From: Fallopia convolvulus
Lineage: Eukaryota; Streptophyta; Magnoliopsida; Caryophyllales; Polygonaceae
Assembly (NCBI GenBank): GCA_964016875.1
Contig: OZ024724.1
Location: 34,805,786 to 34,869,785, forward strand
DNA: 64,000 nt
Reading direction: 5' to 3'
Below the pieces are notes generated by a model that worked only from the letters and a program-made list of their open reading frames with translations, was not told the origin of the DNA and ran no database searches. Both the position numbers and the translations under genes were made by a program. This document shows, piece by piece, positions 35,546-45,724 of this stretch. Numbering within the stretch: the first letter of the stretch is position 1; each line of letters starts with the position of its first letter.

Positions 35546-36423
35546 CTAGGCGTTGCACAACCTGTCCTTCAATGTGTTGAAGGCGTTCTCTTGTTGCTCT
35601 CTCCATTTAAATGTTGAATCCTTCTTCGTAAGCTCATGGAGAGGGGCTGCAATTATTCTAAAATCACGCACAAACCATCTATAGAAGCCAGCCAAGCCGA
35701 GAAACGAGCGCACCATGGTTGGGGTAGTCGGTTGTGGCCACTCCTTTATAGCCTTGATTTTGTCTTCATCTACATTCAATCCACCTTTAAACACAACAAA
35801 ACCAAGAAAAATAGTAGATTCCGAGCAAAAAGAACACTTCTTTAAATTAACATAAAGCTTTTCTAATCTTATAAAGTGTCCAAAACAGCCCTAAGATGAT
35901 CTACATGTTCATGCAAAGTTTTGCTATAAACTAAGATATCATGAAAGTAGACAACAACAAATTTTCCTAAGTATCTTCTCAAAACATGGTTCATAAGCCT
36001 CATGAAAGTACTAGGTGCATTAGTTAATCCAAAAGGCATTACTAACCATTCATATAAACAATACTTAGTCTTACAAGCCGTTTTCCATTCATCCCCTTCC
36101 CTCATTCTAATTTGATGGTACCCACTTCTTAAATTAATTTTTGAAAAGAAATTAGCACCATGCAATTCATCAAGCATATCATCTAATCTAGGAATGGGAT
36201 GACGGTACTTAACTATTATTTGGTTGATCGCCCTGCAATCAACACACATTCTCCAAGTGCCATCCTTCTTTGGCACCAAAATCACCGGAATCGCGCATGG
36301 ACTGAGTGATTCTCGAACATAGCCTTTGTCCATGAGGTCTTGCACTTGTCTTTGAAGCTCATTAGTTTCCTCTGTACTTGCTCTATAAGCTGCATGGTTT
36401 GGTAAAGAAGCATCGGACACCAA
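35546..36423 (-). pseudogene. Element C reverse transcriptase, catalytically dead
   Basis: Open pieces 36,423-35,869 and 35,794-35,546 carry RT with VILVPKKDGTWRMCVDCRA and EWLVMPFGLTNAPSTFMRL. The first catalytic aspartate motif reads FFSKINLRSG (asparagine), and the catalytic box reads YFHD instead of YFDD. Both metal-binding positions are therefore lost. A frameshift or stop lies between the pieces near 35,800-35,868. Upstream, 36,424-36,604 is a degenerate linker. Confidence 0.88.
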
Positions 36424-36604
36424 ATCGATTTAATGAACAATGCCTCTAATTGGTGGAAGGCCTTGTGGCAACTCTTCAGGCATCACATCTTCAAATTCCT
36501 GTAATAGATCCTAAATACACTTTTTAAGATGTGAGATGTCTTGAGTAAGAATTAGTATTTCTTTCCTCATAAGGAGTAAACAAAGAGAAGTAGGGAAAGA
36601 AGTA

Positions 36605-37569
36605 TTAGATTGTGCTACTAAAGAGCGCTTTTCTACACTGCCTTTTAAGCCGATCTTTGGCTCTTTTACAGGCGTTCTTCTTTCTGATTTGTAGCTCTCT
36701 GAGTCTCGGAATTGCTCCCAAAATTTGAGCCAAAACGCTCGAGTGGTTTGGGAGATAGCCCCATTTTCGTAGATGCGCCGGGTGTTGAGCGTTGCGCCGG
36801 ATCTTTGGCCGCAGCATCGGCCTCGTCCTTCTCTTCCTTGGCATGCCTAAGTTCCCTAGCTTGGTCCCTTCGTACCTAATCTTATAAACTTGTTGGGGCA
36901 ATAATGGTAGAAGAGACACTCTCCTCCCGTCATAGTTAAACGAATAGGTATTATGCAGGCCATCATAAATAACTCTCCTATCGTATAACCATGGTCTACC
37001 TAACAAGATATGAGTGCGTTCCATGTTTACCACATCACACATGATATCATCAACATAATTACCAATGGAAACACGGACTAAGCACTGGTGCATTACAAGA
37101 TTAGAACCATCTGAATCATTAATATCATTGAGGCCATAACTAGTAGCCCTAGGTTGAGTTTTTCAAATTGTAAGTGATCAACTACTTTAGCATTAATATT
37201 GTTACAACAACTACCACTATCAATTATCATGCATAACACTTGATTCTTCACAGTACACCTAGTATGAAAAATATTTTTTCTTTGATCTAGCTTAGGTGTG
37301 TCTTGAAAAATAACACTTGATTCTTCAAGCTCATTGAAGTACTCAGTTGGAGACTTGGTTCCTTGTTTGCATGTGACAACTTTAAGCCTCATGTGCTCGG
37401 TGTGTTCTTCTGGCACATACTTCTTTCTCATGACAAACTTCAGCTGGCCCCAAGTTTCAATAGGTGGCAAGGCCTTTTGGATTCTATCCTCCTTCATTCG
37501 GAACCACCAATTTCTAGCGATCCCAACAAAGTGAATAACAACAACAACAACTTTCTCCCATTCTTCCAT
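36605..37569 (-). pseudogene. Element C gag core fused to protease, zinc knuckle deleted
   Basis: The piece 37,569-37,093 runs from the gag core (RNWWFRMKEDRIQKALPPI, QLKFVMRKKYVPEEHTEHM) straight into the protease (CMIIDSGSCCNNINAKVV). Relative to B, the C-terminal part of gag with its zinc knuckle, several hundred bases, is missing, joined at EYFNELEESSVIFQDT. A frameshift then leads to 37,093-36,605 with HILLGRPWLYDRRVIYDG and a basic tail. The protease keeps the DSG triad. Confidence 0.85.
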
Positions 37570-38282
37570 GTGATCTAGAATGAAGTTTGTAGCTTGTTCC
37601 CACTCTAGATACTTCTCCGGATTGAGCTCTCTGCTGAATGGCTCTATTTTAATCTTTATATCACGCTTGCCAATTTGATTGACATTCTGATTTGTGTTGT
37701 TGTTGTTGGCTGGCCTTTGTACTCCATAAGTCGGTGGAACATCTTCTACAACCTCAACTTGGTTTAAAAATCATCAAGGGGAGGAGGCCACGTGCGTCTT
37801 TCTTCCCCGAGATAGCCATAAGTCACATCATCAAAAGGATTGTTGTATTGTTTTTGTTGATGATGAGTGGCTTGGGGAAACCGAGCCGATTGCTGAGTAT
37901 AGAGTTGTTGATGTGTAACCGGTGGTTTCCTCACCACGTTGCCTCTTCCTCTACCTCGGCTGCCACTAGGTGAGTTTTGGCCTGGTAGATCATGCTCTTC
38001 GTCTTCTACAAGTTGTTTGCCTTTGTTGCTAGCTGAGACATTATTTGGGTCACTAGAAAGATCAATTGCAGGAGCAACTTTTTGACTTGCTTGAGATGCT
38101 TCTATCAATATAGCAAGTTGCTCCTCAATACGTTGCATTCTCGAGTTGAGCGCCTCAGTTGCGACTTCCGCATCTCGTTGTTGCCCTTCTCTAACACACT
38201 CACTAATGGACAACCTAATGAAGTCGATTGCCTCCTTAGTAAGATTCAGTTCAGCCGGGTTAGGCTCATTTGAAATCATCAT
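37570..38282 (-). pseudogene. Element C gag N-terminal half
   Basis: Starts at ATG 38,282 in the acceptor-like context TTTCAG-GACA-ATG and gives MMISNEPNPAELNLTKEAID, a Gln-rich region and RGRGRGNVVRKPPVTHQQ. The frame ends at 37,764 after LDDF; compared with B the base string differs by one missing base, which makes a TAA. The text continues in another frame (YGVQRPANNNN, QIGKRDIKIKIEPF) down to 37,570. Confidence 0.87.
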
Positions 38283-39539
38283 TGTCCTGAAACACGCAAG
38301 AAAACGAGAGAGAGTAGTGTGTTCTAAAGCAAATCACAATAAGCAATATCACACCTTAATCAAGCCAAAAGTTGCCGCCTCAAAGCAATCCAATCAACTA
38401 ATTCAGTTTTTGGGTTGAAATGAGGGAGTAAAGCTGTAAATATGGTATGCTAATGATAGATAAGGAATATATGCAGTTCAAGCAAATAGCGAGTATGCAA
38501 TAAGACAAGCAATGCAATATATCCCTTTATAAGCGTTTAAACACATACAATCTCTCAATTGACCCTATGCAAGTTAATAAAGCCAATTTAAGCATGCAAG
38601 GACAGAAATATGGTAGGCTAAAGTGACTTTTATTTCGTCACTAAATTTTCTTCAAAGTGATTTTTACTTAGCTACTTTTCTAGCAAGCAATCACTAGGGG
38701 TGAAAGTGGCTTGAAACTGGCTGGGGTAAATCACTTCGTTTTTCTCTTCTTTTTTTTGACTTTATGCACAAACTACTCTTGTGCTAGAATGAACAAAACA
38801 AAGCAAGGTAACTGATGCCAATAACAAATGCAAATAGGGAATAAACGAAACTGATTTTTTTTATCTAAGTGACTTTAAACTACCAATGACACCAACTAGA
38901 AGCCAAATTAACAAAGTAGAAAGGGGTAGGGTCGAATTTAATAGGATGCAATAGCAAAAATCAGCAAGTATTAAACAAGCAATATGAATCTCTATGAATC
39001 ATGCAATATGAATGAAAAAACTCATAAAACTGTAAGAAAAACAATTGCTAATCTATTATTGCAATTAAACTCACCCAATTCAGCCACAATCATGCACAAA
39101 ATCCCTTAAATATCTCATAGATAGTTAATTACTTGGGGGGCAAGCAATCAACAAGGGAATTAGGTTTAGGGTTTGCACAGGATTAGGGTTTGTGGTAGGG
39201 GTGTGCCGCGGCTAGGGTTAGGGTTTAGAGGGTTGGGGTTGGAGATCTAGGGTTAGGGTGGTGCGATTGGTGGGGGGTAGGTGAAGTTAGGTTCGGACCA
39301 GGGTGGTGGAGGGTGAGGTGCCCTAGAGCGACACCAGATATGGGTGGTCCGGCGGTGGAGGATGGTGGTGGTGGCGGAATTTGGTGGTTTGGTGGGGGAA
39401 AATTCAGCCTTTAGGTCTCAAAATTTTCAACTTGGTTAAAGGTGAGATTTTTGGGATCAAAAACTGAATTAAATTGACTAGAAAGCAAATTAAGGAAAAA
39501 AAGATATTACTTGGAGAGACGCTGGAATATGGTACCACT
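38283..39539 (-). other. Element C 5' leader, telomere-like and CCACC-rich
   Basis: Non-coding leader of about 1.26 kb between primer site and gag. Its gag-proximal part is shared with B and J and ends TTTCAG next to the ATG. The primer-proximal part (39,130-39,400) has in element sense repeated CCACC and CCCTAA strings, including the plant telo-box AAACCCTAA at least twice around 39,165-39,225. The primer site is poor: TGGTACCATATTCC beginning about 39,537. Confidence 0.7.
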
Positions 39540-40697
39540 TGATACGTGACTGCCTCGGAATGCTCCTTAGTAATCTTGTATATGACCCAACAAGTCCCAA
39601 TCTTGCCTTGTAACTTCATTTTTTATCCTATAAAACCGTCAAAGTCAGTAACTTGATGCGCAAGCGAAAATGATTTTGAAAGTAACTATGAACGAACACA
39701 AACAACTGATAAATTGAAACAATTAATTTGATAGTTCAATCAAATTAGTTGTAACGCTAAATCTGATTAATTAACTAGATGATCTTTAACAATCAAATCT
39801 AGAACAACCACAATGGACTAAGTGAATCAACCAATTCAAACAACAAGAAAACAAACAGAGAGATCGATTGAGAAGAGAATGATGATCGAATGAGGCTGGT
39901 GATGTTCGAACTTGCAAGCATAAAATTCACACGTGTTTTTGAGCCCAAGGACGAGATAAACCTTTCTTAGGGTTTATCTCATCTCAAGCTATTTTTATTA
40001 AAATGAAATTGCAAAGTATAAATAGTAGAATACAAGAGTCTTCCTTGTAGAGCAAGGCACCCCTATGGCCGACCCTAATAGATAGAGAGAGGCCCATGTC
40101 TAGCTTCCCAGGATATAATAAAATATCTAAAGCTATAACAAACTAGATTCCCCTTAAATAAAAAAATCATGTCTGATTGAAATATTTCAGGAAAATATCC
40201 TAACAAACTCAAAATATCTTAAAGATAACAAAAAAACATAGGAGAGAGATTATCAACCAACTAACATAAGCCTATTGATTGAAAATATCTCTAACAAAAA
40301 AAAACACGCCTATCATAATAAAATAAATAAAATTGATATTTTTCATATTTAGATTGGTCAAGTCAAAGAGTTGACTTTGACCCATGTAACAACTTATCTC
40401 ACCCGGTCACTTACTAAATTCAGCTCTAAGGTGAGACAAGCTAATACATGTTTCTAAATAACGAAATAGTGTGAAACTTCAACCCATATTATTAATCCAT
40501 TGAATGCGGGCTTAGTTGATGCCGAATGCACGAGACCCATCTCGTTTTACTTGACTCTTCAACAACAGTTGCTAATCGAACTAAGATTGTTGTTGTGCCT
40601 TGAACAATCTTCTTAGCTCGACTCCTTATGCACATCAGAAGTCAATCGAATCAACTCATTGACGTCGGTAGGAGACATGGCTGGCTTCACTGCATCA
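39540..40697 (-). repeat. Element C 5' LTR
   Basis: Runs from 40,697 (TGATGCAGTG start) to 39,540 (end GTCACGTATCA) in element sense. Stem-loop 1 is at 39,953-39,980. Stem-loop 2 is at about 39,736-39,769, paired with two G-U wobbles. The coding tail is present here as untranslated sequence. Confidence 0.9.
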
Positions 40698-42401
40698 AAT
40701 ATCACTCCTGACTATGGCATTCGGTTTCTAGGTTCCAATTTATACTTTTATCCGATCGGTCTTGATTTTTTGGTGCAGAATGTGCTTATTAGCTTGATAC
40801 TATCCTCATTCTTTATACTTATGACTAGATGTTTTTAAAGTTCACTTGTTTTTTCTCATTTTGCCTTAAAAATAAATTGTGATCTAACATTGCACGCCAA
40901 TTGTTCGATGAAATGTCCGTGTAAATGTCACTCCTAAATGTGGCATTCGGTTTCTAGGTTCGAATTTATGCTTTCATTGGATCCGCCTTGAGTTTTTAGT
41001 GCACACTATTCTTATTGGCTTGATACTATCCTCATTCTTTATGCTTATGCCTAGATGTCTTTAAAGATCACTTGTTTTTTCTCCTTTTGCCTTTAAAATG
41101 ACTTGTAATCTAACATTGCATGCCAAGTGTTCGATGAAATGTCCATGTATATGTCACTCCTAAATGTGGCATTCGATTTTTAGGTCGAATACGCTCTTAT
41201 TCGATCGGTCTTGATTTTGTAGTGCAGAATGTTCTTATTGGCTTGATACTATCCTCATTCTTTATGCCTATCCCTAGATGTATTTAAAGTTCACTTTTTT
41301 TCACCTTTTGCCTTAAGAATGACTTGTGATCTAACATTGCACGCCAAGTGTTTGATGAAATGTCCATGTAAATGTTACTCCTAAAATGTGGCATTCGGTT
41401 TCTAGGTCTGAATTTATGCTTTTATTCGATCGGTTTTGATTTTATAGTGCAGAATGTTCTTATTGGCTTGATACTATCCTCATTCTTTATGCTTATGCCT
41501 AGATGTCTTTAAAGTTCACTTGTTTTTTCTCCTTTTCCCTTTAAAAATTGACTTGTTATCTAACAATGCACGCCAAGTGTTCGATGAAATGTCGATGTAA
41601 ATGTCACTACTAAATGTGGCATTTGGTTTCGAGGTTCGAATTTGTGCTTTTATTAGATACGTCTTGATTTTATAGAGTAGAATGTGCTTAGTGGCTTGAT
41701 ACTATCCTCATACTTTATGCTTATGACTAGATGTCTTTAAAGATCACTTGTTTTTTCTCCTTTTGCCTTTAAAATGACTTGTGAACATTGCACGCCAAGT
41801 GATCGATGAAATGTCCATGTAAATGTCACTCCTAAATGTGGCATTCGGTTTCTAGGTTCAAATATGCACTTATTCGATTGGTCTGGATTATGTAGTGTAG
41901 AATATGCTTATTGGCTTGATACTATCCTCATTCTTTATGCTTATGCATAAATGTCTTTAAAGACCACTTGTTTCGGTTTGATTTTATGCATTTCTTATAT
42001 CGGTCTTGATTTTGTAGTACAGAATGTGCTTATTGGCTTGATACTATCCACATTCATTATGCTTATGACTAGATGTCTTTAAAGATCACTTGTTTTTTCT
42101 TCTTTTGCCTTTAAAATGACTTGTGATCTAACATTGCACGCCAAGTGTTCGATGAAATGTCCATCTAAATGTCACTCCTAAATGTGGCATTCGGTTATTA
42201 GGTTCGAATATGCTCTTATTGGATCGGTCTTGATTTTGTAGTGCAAAATGTGCTTATTGGCTTGATACTATCCTCATTCTTTATGCCTATGAATAGATAT
42301 ATTTAAAGTTCACTTGTTTTTTCACCTTTTGCCTTTAGAATGACTTGTGATCTAACATTGCACGCCAAGTGTTTGATGAAATGTCCATGTAAATGTCACT
42401 C
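40698..42401. repeat. 226-bp satellite array, block 2
   Basis: About 7.5 units of the same satellite, continuing in phase from block 1 across element C: removing C and one AATAT leaves an uninterrupted unit. One shortened unit is near 41,970. No genes. Confidence 0.93.
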
Positions 42402-43173
42402 TGATGAAGGATTATCAATGGCATTCCTACAAGGAATTCCACCGAGTATTCGTGTTGAGTTCATGGAGGTCATGGATTTGTTGAGGGCTGCAAGTGACAA
42501 GTGCACCCGAGACATCCGCCAATTGGAGAAAAGGATACATTACCGAGAAGGAAAAGAATGGAGTGAAGAAGAGTCGTGCACTTAGGAGCCTTGGAGCCAG
42601 CCAAGGCGTGCTCGGAGCCAGCTTGGACGCACCTCACCTCACTAGTCTCTTAGCTTGTTAATGCTTAGGTTATTTGTTAGTATTTTCTATTTTTATTGTA
42701 TTTTTCTTTATTAAGCATTTTAGTATAAATAGCCTAGTTTTATTTTAGAGAGAGTTTAGTTTTTAGTTTTTTGAGAAAATCATATTAGGAATGGAGAGAG
42801 ACCCGAGAGGTCCTCCATGGTGAGGTCGATCTATGTGTAGCCTTGGGTTGTATTGGTTTATGTCGTTTCTTGTTAGAAATGGTGTTCTCCAAGCAATCAC
42901 AACGCATCCTCTTGGTGCTTCAAGGATTCGTCCTTGATTGTGTCAAGTTGTAGAAAGATGGGTCTTTTGATCATTCATCTAGGTTCTCGTTTTAAAAGAA
43001 ATGAGGGTCTATTTGTTGTTTCAATTGGTTCTTCTTCTTATCTATTTATACATCCATGTTTTGTCCTCCAAATCAGTTTGTTTCCATTATTTATCATCTT
43101 TTCTCTTGCCTTTGTTTGTGTTGAGTCTATGGTGTTGAAGATCGGGCCATCCTTCGGGATAATCCCCGTATCA
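42402..43173 (+). repeat. Element H 5' LTR
   Basis: TGATGAAGGATTATC to CCCCGTATCA, with TATAAATA at 42,724-42,731. No stem-loop 1 or 2 of the B/C type is present, so this is a different LTR family. Confidence 0.93.
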
Positions 43174-43176
43174 AAG

Positions 43177-43188
43177 TGGTATCAGAGC
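43177..43188 (+). promoter_or_regulatory. Primer binding site of element H
   Basis: TGGTATCAGAGC three bases after the LTR end, the standard complement of the initiator-methionine tRNA 3' end. Confidence 0.92.
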
Positions 43189-44809
43189 TTTCGGTTGCCA
43201 ACACCATGGTTGAGTCGTTCATGGAGTCGTCTAAGTCAGAAAATCCCAAAAAGAGTCGGTTGTGTCACCAAGAACAAAAATTGCTTGGTTAGTCTTTCGT
43301 ACATTACTTTCTCGTGTTTAATTGGTTTTCTAACCCCTTGATGGACAGAAATGTTGTGCTTGTTGTTGCCTAGTCCAAAACCGTTCACCAGCCCGACCAC
43401 CACCTAGAAGCAGCCCTAAACACCAAGTAACCGCCACCCCAACCGTCCTCAATCACCTGCGGCCACCACCTCCATTAGAACACGCCCACTACCTTTGAAA
43501 ACCATCAGCCACGTTTTTTTTATTTGAGAAGGGTTAATTTGTTTTAATTTAAAGTTAATCAAATCTCTACTCAATCCCTACTTTTAAGGAAACTGATTCA
43601 AACCTCCAACCACTCTCTTTGCAGCCACAAGCCACACCCCACTCAACCAAAATCTTTTCCCACCCCTATTTTCTAGCAAGACCCATTCAACTCTCAGCCA
43701 CTACAACCACCTACGCCCCACCACCTCCACAAAAGTCGACCACCATCATTGGTTAAAGGCAGCCACAAAATTTTAATTAAATTAGGATTATATTCTGATT
43801 TAATCAAATTCAAATTCAAGCTCCTAAGTCCATTCCTATTTTTAAGGTTGACCCAACAACTTTCAAATCCCAGCCACAATTCCCACGCCCACCTCCTATT
43901 CTTAAGGGAGAACCATTCAACCCCTTTTTGAATTTAAAACCCACGCCCAAACCAACCATTTTCAGCCTATTCTTTCTCCTCAAATTAAGGGATTTCGTCC
44001 ACCACTTGATTTTGTCAGCCCACTAAATTAGTTTTGGAGAAAATTGGCAATTTAAATTCAAAAATCACCAAGCTCTCCTTATTTTACGTTGAAAAATTCA
44101 AATTCTCAACAAACTCCACCTCAGCCACACATACTCCATTCCAACGTCCAAATCCCTATATTTTAGCTTTGACCCAACCATCTTACTTGAATTTGAATTC
44201 AAATTGACTTCTAATTTTGAAGGGAACTTCCAGCTCTTAAATTAAATAGAAGTCAACTTCTCCTCCCATTTTTTCCACGCCACTTCTCACCCCCTGCTCA
44301 GCCGCCAGCCAAGACACCCTCCCAACCAGCCACAACGCATCTTTGGGTTGTTAATCACACACGAGCATGTAAGTTTTTCATCCTTAGTTTCTTATTCTTT
44401 GTATTCCTTAGAGTCATCCACCAAAATCCAAACAAAGAGTCTAGAGTGTATAGGATTGAAGAAAGAAGGGTTTTTAAGTTGTTTTGTTGGGTTCATGTTC
44501 ATGTGCCAACATGGGTTTTTCGATCATTCTTAAGGGTTCTTCTTATATCTATCCTATTTCTCTTAACTTTCAGTTTGTGAGTCATGCATTTGTTTTTGTT
44601 TTGTATCGCATAAGGCCAATTGCCTAAGTATGTTTCTCTTTGGGATGTGTATAGCATCCTTGTGTCCAACCTCGTTTCATAGTCTGTCCAAGCCAAGCAC
44701 ATATACAATGGAAGGGTTATCGTAAAATCAGATTTAGAGTGAAAACACATGAGCGAAACACTTGTGAGGATTTGAGTTCATTCTAACATTGCAAAGTGTT
44801 TGTAGCATT
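43189..44809 (+). other. Element H internal non-coding region
   Basis: Holds a short frame after the primer site (MVESFMESSKSENPKKSRL), then a C-rich, CAGCCAC and CCACC-rich stretch (43,370-44,340) and an AT-rich stretch to 44,800. No frame of note and no recognisable host exon. The CCACC-rich part resembles in composition the leader of element C, so it may be an enlarged leader. Confidence 0.6.
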
Positions 44810-45136
44810 ATGTCTTCTTCAGATCATCCTTATTCCGAGCTAGTTCATGAAGAGCCTGAAGAATCGTGTGGATCCAACCACTATTTTCCTCCCTATGAAG
44901 ACGTAGAGGACACCCAAGATTCGAGGACGAATCTTCGCCAAGAAGGGGAGGATGATGAAGGATTATCAATGGAATTCCTACAAGGAATTCCACCGAGTAT
45001 TCGTGCTGAGTTCATGGAGGTCATGGATTTGTTGAGGGCTGCAAGTGACAAGTGCACCCGAGACATCCGCCAATTGGAGAAAAGGATACATTACCGAGAA
45101 GGAAAAGAATGGAGTGAAGAAGAGTCGTGCACTTAG
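44810..45136 (+). CDS. Small H protein spanning the 3' LTR border, function unknown
   Basis: From ATG 44,810 the frame encodes about 108 residues. The first half is acidic (SELVHEEPEESCGSNHYF, PPYEDVEDTQDSRTNLRQ) and holds a DSRTN motif, as seen at the end of chromovirus polyproteins. The polypurine tract itself encodes EGEDD, then about 61 residues are LTR-encoded (EGLSMEFLQGIPPSIRAEFM, AASDKCTRDIRQLEKRIHYR). The second half is likely helical. It looks like the preserved last part of a lost pol. Whether it is translated is unknown. Confidence 0.5.
   Translation: MSSSDHPYSELVHEEPEESCGSNHYFPPYEDVEDTQDSRTNLRQEGEDDEGLSMEFLQGIPPSIRAEFMEVMDLLRAASDKCTRDIRQLEKRIHYREGKEWSEEESCT
44941..44952 (+). promoter_or_regulatory. 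Polypurine tract of element H
   Basis: AGAAGGGGAGGA directly before the 3' LTR start TGATGAAGG. Confidence 0.85.
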
Positions 45137-45724
45137 GAGCCTTGGATCCAGTAAGGCGTTCTCGGAGCCAGCTTGGACGCACCTCACCTCACCTAGTCTC
45201 TTAGCTTGTTAATGCTTAGGCTATTTGTTAGTATTTTCTATTTTTATTGTATTTTTCTTTATTAAGCATTTTAGTATAAATAGCCTAGTTTCATTTTAGA
45301 GAGAGTTTAGTTTTTAGTTTTTTGAGAAAATCAGATTAGGAATGGAGAGAGACCCGAGAGGTCCTCCATGGTGAGGTCGATCTATGTGTAGCCTTGGGTT
45401 GTATTGGTTTATGTCGTTTCTTGTTAGAAATGGTGTTCTCCAAGCAATCACAACGCATCCTCTTGGTGCTTCAATGATTCGTCCTTGATTGTGTCAAGTT
45501 GTAGAAAGATGGGTCTTTTGATCATTCATCTAGGTTCTCGTTTTAAAAGCAATGAGGGTCTATTTGTTGTTTCAATTGGTTCTTCTTATTATCCATTTAT
45601 ACATCCATGTTTTGTCCTCCAATTCAGTTTGTTTCCATTATTTATTATCTTCTCTCTTGCCTTTGTTTGTGTTGAGTCTATGGTGTTGAAGATCGGGCCA
45701 TCCTTCGGGCTAATCCCCGTATCA
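44953..45724 (+). repeat. Element H 3' LTR
   Basis: 772 bp, same ends as the 5' LTR, TATAAATA at 45,275-45,282. Followed by CACTC and the satellite in phase. Confidence 0.93.

Larger units (their letters stand above)
32717..40697 (-). mobile_element. Element C: complete chromovirus, 7,981 bp, decayed coding
   Basis: A full LTR retrotransposon with a perfect AATAT duplication on both sides (32,712-32,716 and 40,698-40,702), sitting in phase inside the satellite. Order on the minus strand: 5' LTR, primer site, 1.26-kb leader, gag, protease, RT, RNase H, integrase, polypurine tract, 3' LTR. Same family as B. The two LTRs (1,162 and 1,158 bp) are roughly 90% identical by eye, so the insertion is older than H. 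RT and RNase H have lost catalytic residues; integrase looks whole. Confidence 0.93.
42402..45724 (+). mobile_element. Element H: complete gag-pol-less LTR element, 3,323 bp
   Basis: LTRs of 772 bp each, perfect CACTC duplication (42,397-42,401 and 45,725-45,729), a perfect 12-base initiator-Met tRNA primer site and a clear polypurine tract. The internal 1.78 kb has no gag, RT or integrase, only a short frame at its 3' end. It must have moved with proteins from another element. The LTRs differ at about 15-20 positions by eye (about 2%), making it the youngest complete insertion here. Confidence 0.92.

Noticed and set aside
39148..39262. Interstitial telomere repeat block
   Set aside because: Only a few imperfect copies inside a retroelement leader; better described as telo-boxes.
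43370..44340. Captured host gene fragment in element H
   Set aside because: No frame with protein-like composition and no exon-intron pattern; composition alone is not evidence.
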